Source: Microbacterium ureisolvens (GTDB lineage Bacteria; Actinomycetota; Actinomycetes; Actinomycetales; Microbacteriaceae). From it: DNA of 64,000 nt. The notes under the pieces are model-generated. The model was not told the DNA's origin and did not search any database. It saw nothing but the letters and a program-made list of their open reading frames with translations. Shown piece by piece: positions 34,896 to 45,556 of the stretch (positions within the stretch are counted from its first letter, which is position 1; the number at the start of each line of letters is the position of its first letter). The DNA is taken from NCBI RefSeq assembly GCF_015278315.1, contig NZ_JADIJE010000008.1, forward strand, positions 156,640 to 220,639, in the 5' to 3' direction. The translations under genes were made by a program, and so were the position numbers.

Positions 34896-36068
34896 ATGGT
34901 CGTCGTCGACGTCCTCGTCATCCTCATCCTCGTGCTGGCCTGCGTCGCCGGCGTCCAGCGCGGCTTCTTCGCGAGCATCGGCACGCTCGCGGGCCTCGCT
35001 GCCGGCGCCTTCGCGGCGTACTGGCTGACGCCCCTCGTGAGCGCCTGGGTTCCCTCGCGGGTGTGGCGCGGTCCCGCCGTGCTCATCACCGCGGTGGGAC
35101 TCGTGTTCGCGGGCGCGGCCCTCGGAGCGGCGATCGGCTCGGCGCTGCGCTCGGGCGCCGACCGCCTCAAGCTCCGCGGCATCGAGCGGTTCCTCGGCGG
35201 CATCGCGTCGGTGCTCGCCGCCGTGCTCGCCCTCGCCCTCGTCGCCCCGGCGATCGCCGTCGCCGGCATCCCGGTCGTGTCGTCCGCCGTGGCGTCGTCC
35301 ACAGTCCTGCGCTCGATCGAGGCGGCGACCCCGGATCCGGTGGCCGCCGCGCTGGCGCAGCTGCGCGGCGCGTTGATCGACGACGGCCTCCCGGGGCTCG
35401 GGCAGCTGCTGGGCCCGGGCACGGTCGAACCGGCGCCCCCGATCGCCCTGGACGATCCCGAGCTGCAGCGGGCCGCGGCATCCGTCGCCCGCGTGTCAGG
35501 CAACGCCTACGCGTGCGGCCGCGGATCGTCGGGGACCGGCTTCGTCGTCGCCGAGGACCGCGTGGTCACCAACGCGCATGTCGTCGCCGGTGTCGACACG
35601 CCCGTCGTCGAGCTGCCCGGCGTGGCCGCCCGCGAGGGCAGGGTCGTCTACTTCGACCCGGTCGACGATCTCGCCGTGATCGCGGTCGACGACCTGGGCG
35701 CCGAGGCGCTGCCCTTCTCGCCGACGCTCGCCGAGGGCGAGGCCGCGGTGGTGCAGGGCTATCCGTACGGCGGTCCTTTCACGATGGTGTCGGCCGGCGT
35801 GCGCTCGGTGGGCACGGCGAACGTGCCCGACGTGTACGACGGCTCTTGGAACCCCCGCGAGATCTACGCGCTGCAGGCGACTGTCAGGCCCGGCAACTCC
35901 GGAGGCCCGCTGCTGACGGGCGACGGCGCCGTGGCCGGCGTCGTGTTCGCGCGCGCCGAGGACGACGAGGATCTCGGCTACGCCATGACCATGACCGAGC
36001 TCACGCCGGTGGCGGAGCAGGCGCCGTCGCTGTCGAACACCGTGTCGTCGGGTTCCTGCGTCGGCTGA
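34896..36068 (+). CDS. MarP-like membrane serine protease (CvpA + trypsin-like)
   Basis: A 390-residue protein. Four N-terminal helices form a CvpA/colicin V production domain (residues about 1-150), followed by a periplasmic trypsin-like protease with His228 in TNAHVVAG, Asp in YFDPVDDLAVI and Ser335 in RPGNSGGPL. Cysteines in YACGRGSSGTGF and in the last residues (SGSCVG) match the disulfide known in M. tuberculosis MarP, which is needed for acid and oxidative stress resistance. Length is close to MarP (about 397). ATG 34896 has a GGAAGGGG ribosome site. Confidence 0.88.
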   Translation: MVVVDVLVILILVLACVAGVQRGFFASIGTLAGLAAGAFAAYWLTPLVSAWVPSRVWRGPAVLITAVGLVFAGAALGAAIGSALRSGADRLKLRGIERFLGGIASVLAAVLALALVAPAIAVAGIPVVSSAVASSTVLRSIEAATPDPVAAALAQLRGALIDDGLPGLGQLLGPGTVEPAPPIALDDPELQRAAASVARVSGNAYACGRGSSGTGFVVAEDRVVTNAHVVAGVDTPVVELPGVAAREGRVVYFDPVDDLAVIAVDDLGAEALPFSPTLAEGEAAVVQGYPYGGPFTMVSAGVRSVGTANVPDVYDGSWNPREIYALQATVRPGNSGGPLLTGDGAVAGVVFARAEDDEDLGYAMTMTELTPVAEQAPSLSNTVSSGSCVG

Positions 36069-36081
36069 CGGCGCCGCCGGG

Positions 36082-36087
36082 TATGCT
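36082..36087 (+). promoter_or_regulatory. gcv operon -10 element
   Basis: TATGCT lies 14 bases past the marP-like stop region and about 30 nt upstream of the first riboswitch aptamer, so the RNA would start near 36094. Confidence 0.45.
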
Positions 36088-36117
36088 GGCTCCGCAAGTC
36101 AATAACGGCCCATAACC

Positions 36118-36306
36118 CGGGCGGGAGAGCCTCGGCAGCGCGATCGCCGAGCACCGAAGGAGCAAGCCTCCCCGCCAATCTCTCAGGTACGCGTACCGTC
36201 CGGGCAGGCCGACTCTGAAAAGCGATGCTCGCCGCATCCGCCGACGGTGAAACCCCGCTCCCTCGCGGAGCGGGCGAAACTCTCAGGCCTATGACAGAGG
36301 GGGAGT
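36118..36306 (+). ncRNA. Tandem glycine riboswitch (gcvT element)
   Basis: Two aptamers in series. The first spans about 36118-36222 with the conserved GGGAGAG, CCGAAGGAGCAA and AATCTCTCAGG blocks and an ACTCTGAAAAG ending. The second spans about 36232-36306 with GACGGTGAAA, a GCTCCCTCGCGGAGC stem and GAAACTCTCAGG followed by GACAGAGGGGGAG. It precedes the glycine cleavage operon by 46 nt and should switch it on when glycine is abundant. Confidence 0.92.
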
Positions 36307-36352
36307 TCACAGGCGCCTTCCGGCGTCTGCCCGTCCGCGACCGGGAGAACTC

Positions 36353-37477
36353 ATGACAGAACTCCGTACGACTGCCCTGCACGAGCGCCACGAGGCGCTC
36401 GGCGCCTCCTTCACCGACTTCGGCGGCTGGCTCATGCCGGTGCGCTACAGCTCCGATCTCGCCGAGCACCACGCCGTGCGCACGGCGGCGGGTCTCTTCG
36501 ACATCTCGCACATGGCCGAGCTGCTCGTCGAGGGTCCGGACGCCGGCGCGTTCCTGGACTACGCGCTCGCCGGACGCCTCTCGACGATCGCCGACGACCA
36601 GGCGAAGTACTCGCTCCTGCTCGAAGCCGCCGGCGGCATCGTCGACGACGTCATCGTGTACCGGCACAACGCCGAGAGCTTCATGGTCGTCGCCAACGCG
36701 GGCAACCGTGAGGCGGCGGTCGCCGCGCTGACCGAGCGTGCCGCCGGATTCGACGTCGAGCTGGACGATGCGACCGACCACATCGCGCTCATCGCGGTGC
36801 AGGGCCCGGCGGCGCAGGCGATCCTCGAGGCGACGTCGCAGATCGGCACTCCCCGCACGCCGTACGACGAGCTGAAGTACTACCGCATGACCCACGCCGA
36901 GTTCACGGCGCCGGGCGAGCCGGCCGTCCCGATGCACATCGGCCGCACCGGCTACACCGGGGAGGACGGGTTCGAGCTCTACATCCGGGCGACGTGCGCT
37001 CCGGCGCTGTGGGATGCGCTGCTCGCGGCGGGTGAGCCGCTCGGTCTCGTGCCTGCCGGCCTCGCCGCCCGCGACACCCTGCGGCTCGAGGCGGGCATGC
37101 CGCTGTACGGCCACGAGCTGTCGCTCGACATCCTGCCCGCGCAGGCGGGCCTGGGCCGCGTCGTCGCAGCCGACAAGCCCGACTTCGTCGGCAAGGCTGC
37201 GCTCGACGCGCCCGATGCCCCCGTGCTGGTGGGCCTGATGTCGGAGGGCCGGCGCGCCGGCCGCGCCGGCTACGGGGTCTTCGACGCGCCCGACGCCGAC
37301 ACCCCCGTCGGCGAGATCACGAGCGGGGCGCTCAGCCCGACGCTCGGGCATCCCATCGCCATGGCGTTCGTCTCACCGGCCGTGAGCGAGCCCGGAACCC
37401 AGCTCTTCATCGACGTGCGGGGAACCCGCATCCCCGCGACCGTGACCGCCCTGCCCTTCTACCGGAGGAACTCATGA
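36353..37477 (+). CDS. gcvT: Glycine cleavage system T-protein (aminomethyltransferase)
   Basis: A 374-residue folate-dependent enzyme that releases ammonia from the aminomethyl-lipoyl H-protein and forms methylene-tetrahydrofolate. The start is [20 protein letters not shown], with family blocks [41 protein letters not shown] and [23 protein letters not shown] ribosome site precedes the ATG. First gene of the riboswitch-controlled gcv operon; its end overlaps gcvH (ATGA). Confidence 0.97.
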   Translation: MTELRTTALHERHEALGASFTDFGGWLMPVRYSSDLAEHHAVRTAAGLFDISHMAELLVEGPDAGAFLDYALAGRLSTIADDQAKYSLLLEAAGGIVDDVIVYRHNAESFMVVANAGNREAAVAALTERAAGFDVELDDATDHIALIAVQGPAAQAILEATSQIGTPRTPYDELKYYRMTHAEFTAPGEPAVPMHIGRTGYTGEDGFELYIRATCAPALWDALLAAGEPLGLVPAGLAARDTLRLEAGMPLYGHELSLDILPAQAGLGRVVAADKPDFVGKAALDAPDAPVLVGLMSEGRRAGRAGYGVFDAPDADTPVGEITSGALSPTLGHPIAMAFVSPAVSEPGTQLFIDVRGTRIPATVTALPFYRRNS

Positions 37478-37853
37478 CCGACCTCACCGCCCTCAAGTAC
37501 ACCGCCGAGCACGAGTGGGTCGCCCTCGACGGCGATGTGGCCACCGTCGGCATCACCGAGTACGCCGCCGACAAGCTGGGCGACGTCGTCTTCGTCGAGC
37601 TCCCCGCCGTGGGCAGCTCGGTGACCGCGGCCACCGTCGTCGGCGAGATCGAGTCGACGAAGTCCGTCGGCGAGCTCTACGCCCCCGTGACCGGCGCGGT
37701 GCTCGAGGTCAACGACGCCGTGGTCGACGACCCGTCGCTCGTCAACGCCGATCCGTTCGGCGCCGGCTGGCTCGTCAAGATCACGGTCGACCCGGCGTCG
37801 CTCGACGGACTCATGGACCGCGACGCGTACATCTCGCTCACGGGCGGCGCCGA

Positions 37854-37857
<4 letters not shown>
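37474..37857 (+). CDS. gcvH: Glycine cleavage system H-protein
   Basis: A 127-residue lipoyl carrier. The lipoylated lysine lies in [19 protein letters not shown] and the N-terminal [33 protein letters not shown] is typical. It shuttles the aminomethyl group between the P- and T-proteins. Both ends overlap the neighbours by ATGA, so the three subunits are translated in coupled fashion. Confidence 0.97.
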
Positions 37858-40745
<2,888 letters not shown>

Positions 40746-40756
40746 CCACCTCCTGA

Positions 40757-40791
40757 GCGACGGGATGCCGGTGCCCCCGGCATCCCGTCGC
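40757..40791 (+). terminator. GGATGCC-type terminator of the gcv operon
   Basis: GCGACGGGATGCCGG and CCGGCATCCCGTCGC form a 15-bp perfect stem with loop TGCCC, 12 nt after the gcvP stop. Confidence 0.85.
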
Positions 40792-40846
40792 TCCTTCGTC
40801 CGCGCCCGGTGCCCGCCCCGCCCCCGGCCAGGTCTAGGTCCAGGCG

Positions 40847-40914
40847 GTGAGACGACACGGCGCGGACGAGACATCGGGGTCCACCCAGCGTCTCGTCGAG
40901 TAGCTGTCGTCTCA
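40847..40914. repeat. Palindromic repeat, copy A
   Basis: Outer arms TGAGACGACA (40848-40857) and TGTCGTCTCA (40905-40914) and inner arms GACGAGAC (40865-40872) and GTCTCGTC (40890-40897) are perfect. The element is followed by TCGGCGAAGGCTGGTGCGAC, which also recurs after copy B. With copies B and C it fills most of the gene-free stretch 40792-41176. Confidence 0.75.
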
Positions 40915-40970
40915 TCGGCGAAGGCTGGTGCGACAGGTTCTTGGGTGTCGGGAGGCCCGCAGCTGGATCC

Positions 40971-41039
40971 GTGAGACGACAGGTGACGGACGAGACCATG
41001 GCGTCGACCCAGTGTCTCGTCCGACAGCTGTGGACTCAC
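40971..41039. repeat. Palindromic repeat, copy B
   Basis: Outer arms GTGAGACGACAG and CTGTGGACTCAC match at 10 of 12 positions; inner arms CGGACGAGAC (40987-40996) and GTCTCGTCCG (41014-41023) are perfect. It aligns over its whole length with copy A. Confidence 0.75.
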
Positions 41040-41081
41040 CGGCGAGGGCTGGCCGATCGGCGAGGACTGGCGCGACGGGCT

Positions 41082-41116
41082 GGACGAGACCACGGTGCTG
41101 ACCCGAGGGTGTCGTC
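41082..41116. repeat. Partial palindromic repeat, copy C
   Basis: GGACGAGACCACGG, then GACCC and GTGTCGTCC, repeats the central part of copy B without the outer arms. It looks like a decayed or truncated copy. Confidence 0.5.
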
Positions 41117-41176
41117 CTGCGCCCCGTATGAGGGTGTGCCGTGTGCAGGTGCGGGGAAATGGAGACCGGGAGACGG

Positions 41177-42166
41177 TCAGATCGGCGCGGTCGGGTGCGG
41201 AGGGTGTCCTCCCAGAGCATGGCGCATGGACGCGAGCGCGGCGACGTTCTCCGGGGCGATTCGAGGGAGGCCGGCGCCGTGGAGGAGCGTGGCGAGAGGC
41301 GTGAACGTCGTCGCGTCCTGCCAGCCCCAGTGCGCGACCATTCGGACGTGCTGTCGGAGCCGGGCGTCCCGAGCACGCTGACGCTTGAGAAGTGTCGAGG
41401 CGTCGCCGAACCTCCCATCGAACTTGAGATCGCCGTCGGCCTCGCCCACGAGCGACGAGGAGCCCCAGACGAAGTCGCTCCGATCGACCTCCCCGTTCGA
41501 CGAGACGAACGACCTCTGCAGTTCGGGTGCCGGGAACCCCAGCCACTCGATCGCGGCTCGACTGACGGATTCGAACGCCGTCTCGGCCTCCGCCGTCGCT
41601 CGTTCGAGCGGCCAGCGTGCGATGTCCCTCCCGCGCTTGGTTGCCCGCGTCTCATTCAGTAGCTGCAGGTACTCGCGTGACGGCAGGTCGTATCTCCTCA
41701 GCATCGAGTCGGCGACGGCCAGTCCGATCGCCGGATGCCGCGAGCGTGCGATGTCGATCACCGCCTCCGCCGGCGCCGCCAGGGTGATCCCGCCGGCGAC
41801 GATGAGGGCGCGGTCGTCCGTCGTGGTGTGCGTGCGGATTCCCGCCACGAGGCGAGATGCCCCCGCCGCATGGGCAAGCACGTGAACGACGCCTGGGTTG
41901 CCGAACACCGGCCCGCCGAGCAATGCAACCGCCGACTCGTGGGAGGGAACGGCCGTGGGATCGAGAAGCAGTGCCGCGTGCACGTGGGCGAGATATCTCG
42001 TCCACGGCGCAAGCCTGAGCCACGCCTCCGCTGGCGCGTAGAGGCCACGCCGCACCTTGATCAGCTCGCGCCGTGCAACCGCCCGCTCGGGGTGTGGCAC
42101 CTCGTCCGCCCGCAACAGCGGAAGCGGCGCCGGCTGAATGGTGATCGGGGACAGAAGCTGCGGCAT
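41177..42166 (-). CDS. Orphan protein with AbiEi-like N-terminus and possible nuclease fold
   Basis: A 329-residue protein. The N-terminal 100 residues (AVARRELIKVRRGLYAPAEAWL) resemble the winged helix of AbiEi-type antitoxins and related proteins. Around residues 195-250 an EVDRSDFVW strand and LVGEADGDLKF (E-x-D-x-K) resemble the core of DUF559/Vsr-like PD-(D/E)XK nucleases. No AbiEii toxin or methylase is adjacent. Both flanks carry copies of one palindromic repeat, and the DNA is less GC-rich than its surroundings. It is common as an orphan in Microbacteriaceae; function unknown. Confidence 0.65.
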   Translation of the reverse strand: MPQLLSPITIQPAPLPLLRADEVPHPERAVARRELIKVRRGLYAPAEAWLRLAPWTRYLAHVHAALLLDPTAVPSHESAVALLGGPVFGNPGVVHVLAHAAGASRLVAGIRTHTTTDDRALIVAGGITLAAPAEAVIDIARSRHPAIGLAVADSMLRRYDLPSREYLQLLNETRATKRGRDIARWPLERATAEAETAFESVSRAAIEWLGFPAPELQRSFVSSNGEVDRSDFVWGSSSLVGEADGDLKFDGRFGDASTLLKRQRARDARLRQHVRMVAHWGWQDATTFTPLATLLHGAGLPRIAPENVAALASMRHALGGHPPHPTAPI

Positions 42167-42281
42167 CCGTCAATGCTTGCGACTCGAGGGGCGCACCGTC
42201 CGCTCACCGAGCCACGATTGGGGAGAGCCGCGCCACCTCGTGCTCTGTGCAGAAGCCGCGCGCTCCGTGCCTCCCGGGCCC

Positions 42282-42347
42282 GCGCCGGCGTCCCGTGCCC
42301 GTGCCGGCGTCCCGTGCCCGTGCCCGCGTCCCGTGCCCGTACCCGCG
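42282..42347. repeat. 19-bp tandem repeat, about 3.5 copies
   Basis: Units GCGCCGGCGTCCCGTGCCC (42282-42300), GTGCCGGCGTCCCGTGCCC (42301-42319) and GTGCCCGCGTCCCGTGCCC (42320-42338) plus a partial fourth run into palindrome D. It is part of the gene-free stretch 42167-42574. Confidence 0.85.
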
Positions 42348-42420
42348 CCGTGAAACGACAGTAGGCGGACGAAACCTCGGGGGTGGCCCGTCGTCTCGTC
42401 CGCCTAGTGTCGCCTCACGG
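42348..42420. repeat. Palindromic repeat, copy D
   Basis: Two 28-nt arms (42348-42375 and 42393-42420) match at 24 of 28 positions around a 17-nt centre. Landmarks are CGTGAAACGACA and TAGGCGGACGAAAC on the left, GTCTCGTCCGCCTA and TGTCGCCTCACG on the right. Same family as copies A-C. Three of the four mismatches would be G-U pairs in a minus-strand RNA. Confidence 0.8.
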
Positions 42421-42574
42421 TCGAAGACGCGTGGCCGCCACCGGGGGAGGGACGGGGCGAGGGACGGATGCCGCGGGCCGCGGCGCCGACCGCGCCCAGC
42501 AGGGGCGCCCAGGGCGTCGTACCCAGGGCGGCGGCGCCGCGCCTACGGCGCGCGGCCGCGGACGGGGTCGGGGC

Positions 42575-43447
42575 TCAGGCGGCGGGCGTCGGCGTGGGGG
42601 ACGGCGACGGGGAGGTCGGCGTCGGGGTGGGGATGGGGGCGAAGACGCCGGGCCAGAGCGCCGCAGCGAGCGGGTAGCCGACGAAGGCGACGATGTCGAG
42701 CACCGTGTGCGCGATGACGAGCGGCATCACCCGGCCCCACCGGCGATAGCACCAGCCGAACACGACACCCATGACGACGTTGCCGACGATCGCGCCGATG
42801 CCCTGATAGGCGTGATAGGCCCCCCGCAGGGCGGCGGCCGACAGGATGATCGACCAGTCGTTCCACCCGAGACGGCGCAGCCGGTCGAACAGGTAGGCGA
42901 TGAAGATGACCTCCTCGGTCAGCCCGGCTCGCAGGGCCGACAGCAGGAGGAGCGGCACGGTCCACCACGCGGCATCCAACGGCGAGGCGACGACGGCCAC
43001 CGTGACTCCCAGCGCACGGCCGGCCGCGTAGAGCGCGAGACCGGGGAGCCCGATGACGGCGGCGAGCAGGATGCCGCGGCCGAGGTCGCCGCCGAACCTC
43101 GTGAAGTCGAGACCGATGCGGCGCAGCGCGTTACTGCCCGGCTCCCAGAGCAGGTAGACGACGAGCGCCACGAGGGCGAGCGCGAAGAAGACGGAGAGGA
43201 GCTGGTAGACCACGTCCCACACGGCCTGCGCGTCTCGTGCGGGGTTCACCTGCGTCTGCTGCTGCCCGAGCGGGACGGGGGCGAGGAGCTTCCGCACGAG
43301 CGAGAGGACCGAGTACACCGCGGACTGTCCGACCGTGATCGCCAGGACGATCCAGACCTCCCACACCAGCCTGCGCCGCGCATAGCGATCCAAGGGCGAG
43401 AGGGTAGTGGATTCCCTCCTGTCGGCGGCAGGGTTCGGAGGGGTCAT
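42575..43447 (-). CDS. CPBP-family intramembrane protease-like protein
   Basis: A 290-residue membrane protein with about seven helices. The CPBP motifs are LTEEVIFIAYLFDRL (motif 1), ALRGAYHAYQG (motif 2 His) and IAHTVLD (motif 3). The arginine usual in EExxxR is Ile here, as in a subgroup of actinobacterial members, so proteolysis is plausible but not certain. The C-terminus is a low-complexity Pro/Thr/Ser tail (PTPTPTSPSPSPTPTPAA). The gene faces away from the peptide importer that follows. Confidence 0.84.
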   Translation of the reverse strand: MTPPNPAADRRESTTLSPLDRYARRRLVWEVWIVLAITVGQSAVYSVLSLVRKLLAPVPLGQQQTQVNPARDAQAVWDVVYQLLSVFFALALVALVVYLLWEPGSNALRRIGLDFTRFGGDLGRGILLAAVIGLPGLALYAAGRALGVTVAVVASPLDAAWWTVPLLLLSALRAGLTEEVIFIAYLFDRLRRLGWNDWSIILSAAALRGAYHAYQGIGAIVGNVVMGVVFGWCYRRWGRVMPLVIAHTVLDIVAFVGYPLAAALWPGVFAPIPTPTPTSPSPSPTPTPAA

Positions 43448-43511
43448 CTTGTCAGATTGTCACACTCCGCGTCGATTGAGTTAAGGCTCTGTAACGTTTT
43501 CGTCGATCGTT

Positions 43512-43540
43512 TTGACCATCTCACAACCGGTGCTTATCGT
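43512..43540 (+). promoter_or_regulatory. Promoter of the second peptide importer
   Basis: TTGACC (43512-43517), a 17-bp spacer and TATCGT (43535-43540) form a good sigma-70-type promoter. Transcription would start near 43547, leaving a leader of about 64 nt with an AGGAGGAG ribosome site. Confidence 0.6.
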
Positions 43541-43610
43541 TTTCCCATCCGCGCGCCCGTCCGGTTTCCTGCCGTACTCGCGCGCATTACCCTGCACAGG
43601 AGGAGACACA

Positions 43611-45389
43611 GTGTCTGACAAGACGACGTGGCGCAAGCGCGCACTCGGAGTCGCGGCGGGCGTCGGCATGACCGCATTGGTCCTCGCCGGCTGCTCGACC
43701 ACCCCGCCGGAGGATGAGGCCGCCCCGGAGACCACCGACACCGCGGTTACCGTTGCGGAGACGAACGAGTTCACGGGTACGAACTCGAACAGCGTCAACG
43801 GCAACCTCGACATCAACGGCAAGGTCGACTATCTGACCAAGTCCACGTTCTACTACGTCAGCGACAGCTACGAAGTGGTCCCCGACGAGTCGTTCGGAAC
43901 CATGGAGGTCGTCAGCGAAGACCCCCTCCAGGTCAAGTACACGCTCAACGACGGCCTCGTGTGGTCGGACGACGAGCCCATCACCACCGACGACCTCGTC
44001 TTCGGCTGGGCCGTCACGTCCGGTGTCTTCGACGACGCCACGCTCGACCCCGAGTCGGGTGAGCCGGTGAGCGGCACGCAGTACTTCCAGTACGCGGGCA
44101 GCACCGAGGGCCTCAAGACGTCGACCATCACCGAGGTCGCCGACGACAAGCTCTCGCTCGTCCTCGAGTACGACGAGCCCTTCGTCGACTGGAACATCCA
44201 GGACCTCATCGACCAGCCCGTCCACGTCGTCGCCGAGAAGTCGGGCGTCGACCAGGCTGAGCTCGTCGACACGATCCTGACGAGCCCCCGCGGCGACGCG
44301 GCTGCTCCGGCCCCGGTCAACGAGACCCTCAAGGCCGCTGCGGACTTCTGGAACACGGGCTTCGACATGACGTCGCTGCCGGACGACCCCTCGCTGTACC
44401 TGTCGAGCGGACCGTTCATCATCGACTCCTACGAGCCGACCCAGTCGATGACGCTGAAGCTCAACGACAAGTACACCGGCGACCTCAAGCCGCAGTTCTC
44501 CGAGCTGGTCATCCGCTTCATCGGTGACGCCCAGGCCCAGGTGACCGCTCTCCAGAACGGCGAGGTCGACGTGATCGCCCCGCAGGCGAGCGGCGACACG
44601 CTGACCGCGCTCGAGGGCCTCGACGGCGTCACGGTCATCCAGGGCGACGCTCTGAACTACGACCACCTCGACCTGACCTTCGCGGGTCCGTTCGCCGAGC
44701 AGAACGTCCGCGAGGCGTTCCTCAAGACGATCCCGCGTCAGCAGCTCGTCGACACGCTGATCAAGCCGATCAACCCCGAGGCTGAGGTTCTCAACTCGAA
44801 CCTCTTCATCCCGGCTCAGAACGCGTACGAGGACGCCGTGGCCTCCAACGGCTCCGACGCGTACGCCGAGGTCGACATCGAGGGCGCCAAGGAGCTCCTC
44901 GCCGGTGCGACCCCGACGATCCGCCTGATGTACAACATCAACAACCCGAACCGCGTTGCGGCGTTCGAGGCCATCCAGGCTTCGGCTGCTGAGGCCGGCT
45001 TCGTGATCGAGGACGTGGGCCGCGAGGACTGGAGCGCGCAGCTCGGCTCCGACATCTACGACGCCGTCATCTTCGGCTGGATCTCGCCCGGTGTCGGCAA
45101 CGGCACCATCCCGCAGATCTTCGCGAGCTTCGGTGGCAGCAACTACAACAAGTACGCCAACGAGCGCGTCGACGAAATCGCCCGCGAGATCCCGACCACC
45201 CTCGACATCGAGACCATCGACGAGCTCACGGTGGAGGCGGACGGCGAGCTGTTCGCCGACGCCTACGGCCTGCCGCTCTTCCAGGGTCCCGGTCTCGAGG
45301 CGCACTCGGACAGCATCGAGGGCATCACCTTCATGGGCAACCAGACCGGTGTGTTCTGGAACTTCTGGGAGTGGACGGTCGCCGAGTAA
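43611..45389 (+). CDS. Solute-binding lipoprotein, family 5 (second importer)
   Basis: A 592-residue lipoprotein. The signal peptide ends in LAGC with lipidated Cys28, followed by an acidic Thr/Pro linker. The mature protein has the SBP_bac_5 landmarks YTLNDGLVWSDDEPITTDDLVFGW, SSGPFIIDSYEPT and VREAFLKTIPRQQLVDTLI. It is a distinct subfamily from the first importer's binding protein. GTG 43611 is chosen for the AGGAGGAG ribosome site. Oligopeptides are the likeliest cargo. A hairpin separates it from the permeases, so it may be made in excess. Confidence 0.9.
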   Translation: MSDKTTWRKRALGVAAGVGMTALVLAGCSTTPPEDEAAPETTDTAVTVAETNEFTGTNSNSVNGNLDINGKVDYLTKSTFYYVSDSYEVVPDESFGTMEVVSEDPLQVKYTLNDGLVWSDDEPITTDDLVFGWAVTSGVFDDATLDPESGEPVSGTQYFQYAGSTEGLKTSTITEVADDKLSLVLEYDEPFVDWNIQDLIDQPVHVVAEKSGVDQAELVDTILTSPRGDAAAPAPVNETLKAAADFWNTGFDMTSLPDDPSLYLSSGPFIIDSYEPTQSMTLKLNDKYTGDLKPQFSELVIRFIGDAQAQVTALQNGEVDVIAPQASGDTLTALEGLDGVTVIQGDALNYDHLDLTFAGPFAEQNVREAFLKTIPRQQLVDTLIKPINPEAEVLNSNLFIPAQNAYEDAVASNGSDAYAEVDIEGAKELLAGATPTIRLMYNINNPNRVAAFEAIQASAAEAGFVIEDVGREDWSAQLGSDIYDAVIFGWISPGVGNGTIPQIFASFGGSNYNKYANERVDEIAREIPTTLDIETIDELTVEADGELFADAYGLPLFQGPGLEAHSDSIEGITFMGNQTGVFWNFWEWTVAE

Positions 45390-45418
45390 TTCGGTGACTG
45401 ACTGAAACACCACGCCAT

Positions 45419-45449
45419 GGGGCGTCGGGTGCTAACAGCCCGGCGCCCC
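45419..45449 (+). terminator. Hairpin between binding protein and permease genes
   Basis: GGGGCGTCGGG and CCCGGCGCCCC form an 11-bp stem with one G-U pair and loop TGCTAACAG, 30 nt after the stop. It probably ends or attenuates the binding-protein transcript. Confidence 0.65.
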
Positions 45450-45520
45450 GTGCGTGTGTCTTACCGTCCACAGCCGGCGAACCCGACGCCCGGTCTCATC
45501 TGCCGCCGTCGCCCGCCTGC

Positions 45521-45526
45521 TACCTT
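45521..45526 (+). promoter_or_regulatory. Internal promoter before the permease gene
   Basis: TACCTT ends exactly 6 nt before an ATG at 45533. It would drive a transcript covering the permeases independently of the binding protein. Confidence 0.4.
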
Positions 45527-45532
45527 TTCTGC

Positions 45533-45556
45533 ATGAAGGGCCAGCCCAGTGCTTAG
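45533..45556 (+). CDS. Possible leaderless 7-codon upstream reading frame
   Basis: ATG 45533 opens the frame MKGQPSA, whose stop TAG at 45554-45556 lies just inside the permease gene (GTG 45549). Translation of it could couple to or modulate the permease. Alternatively, GAAGGG within it is merely the permease ribosome site. Confidence 0.3.
   Translation: MKGQPSA

Noticed and set aside
40847..41176. Integron or attachment-site cassettes.
   Set aside because: No integrase, and the repeats lack integrase core sites; a REP/MITE-like origin fits better.
41177..42166. A complete AbiE toxin-antitoxin system.
   Set aside because: Only an AbiEi-like N-terminus is present; no AbiEii nucleotidyltransferase gene lies on either side.
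40847..42420. A CRISPR array, suggested by the repeated motifs.
   Set aside because: The units are palindromic, unevenly spaced and diverged, spacers are not of constant length, and no cas gene is present.
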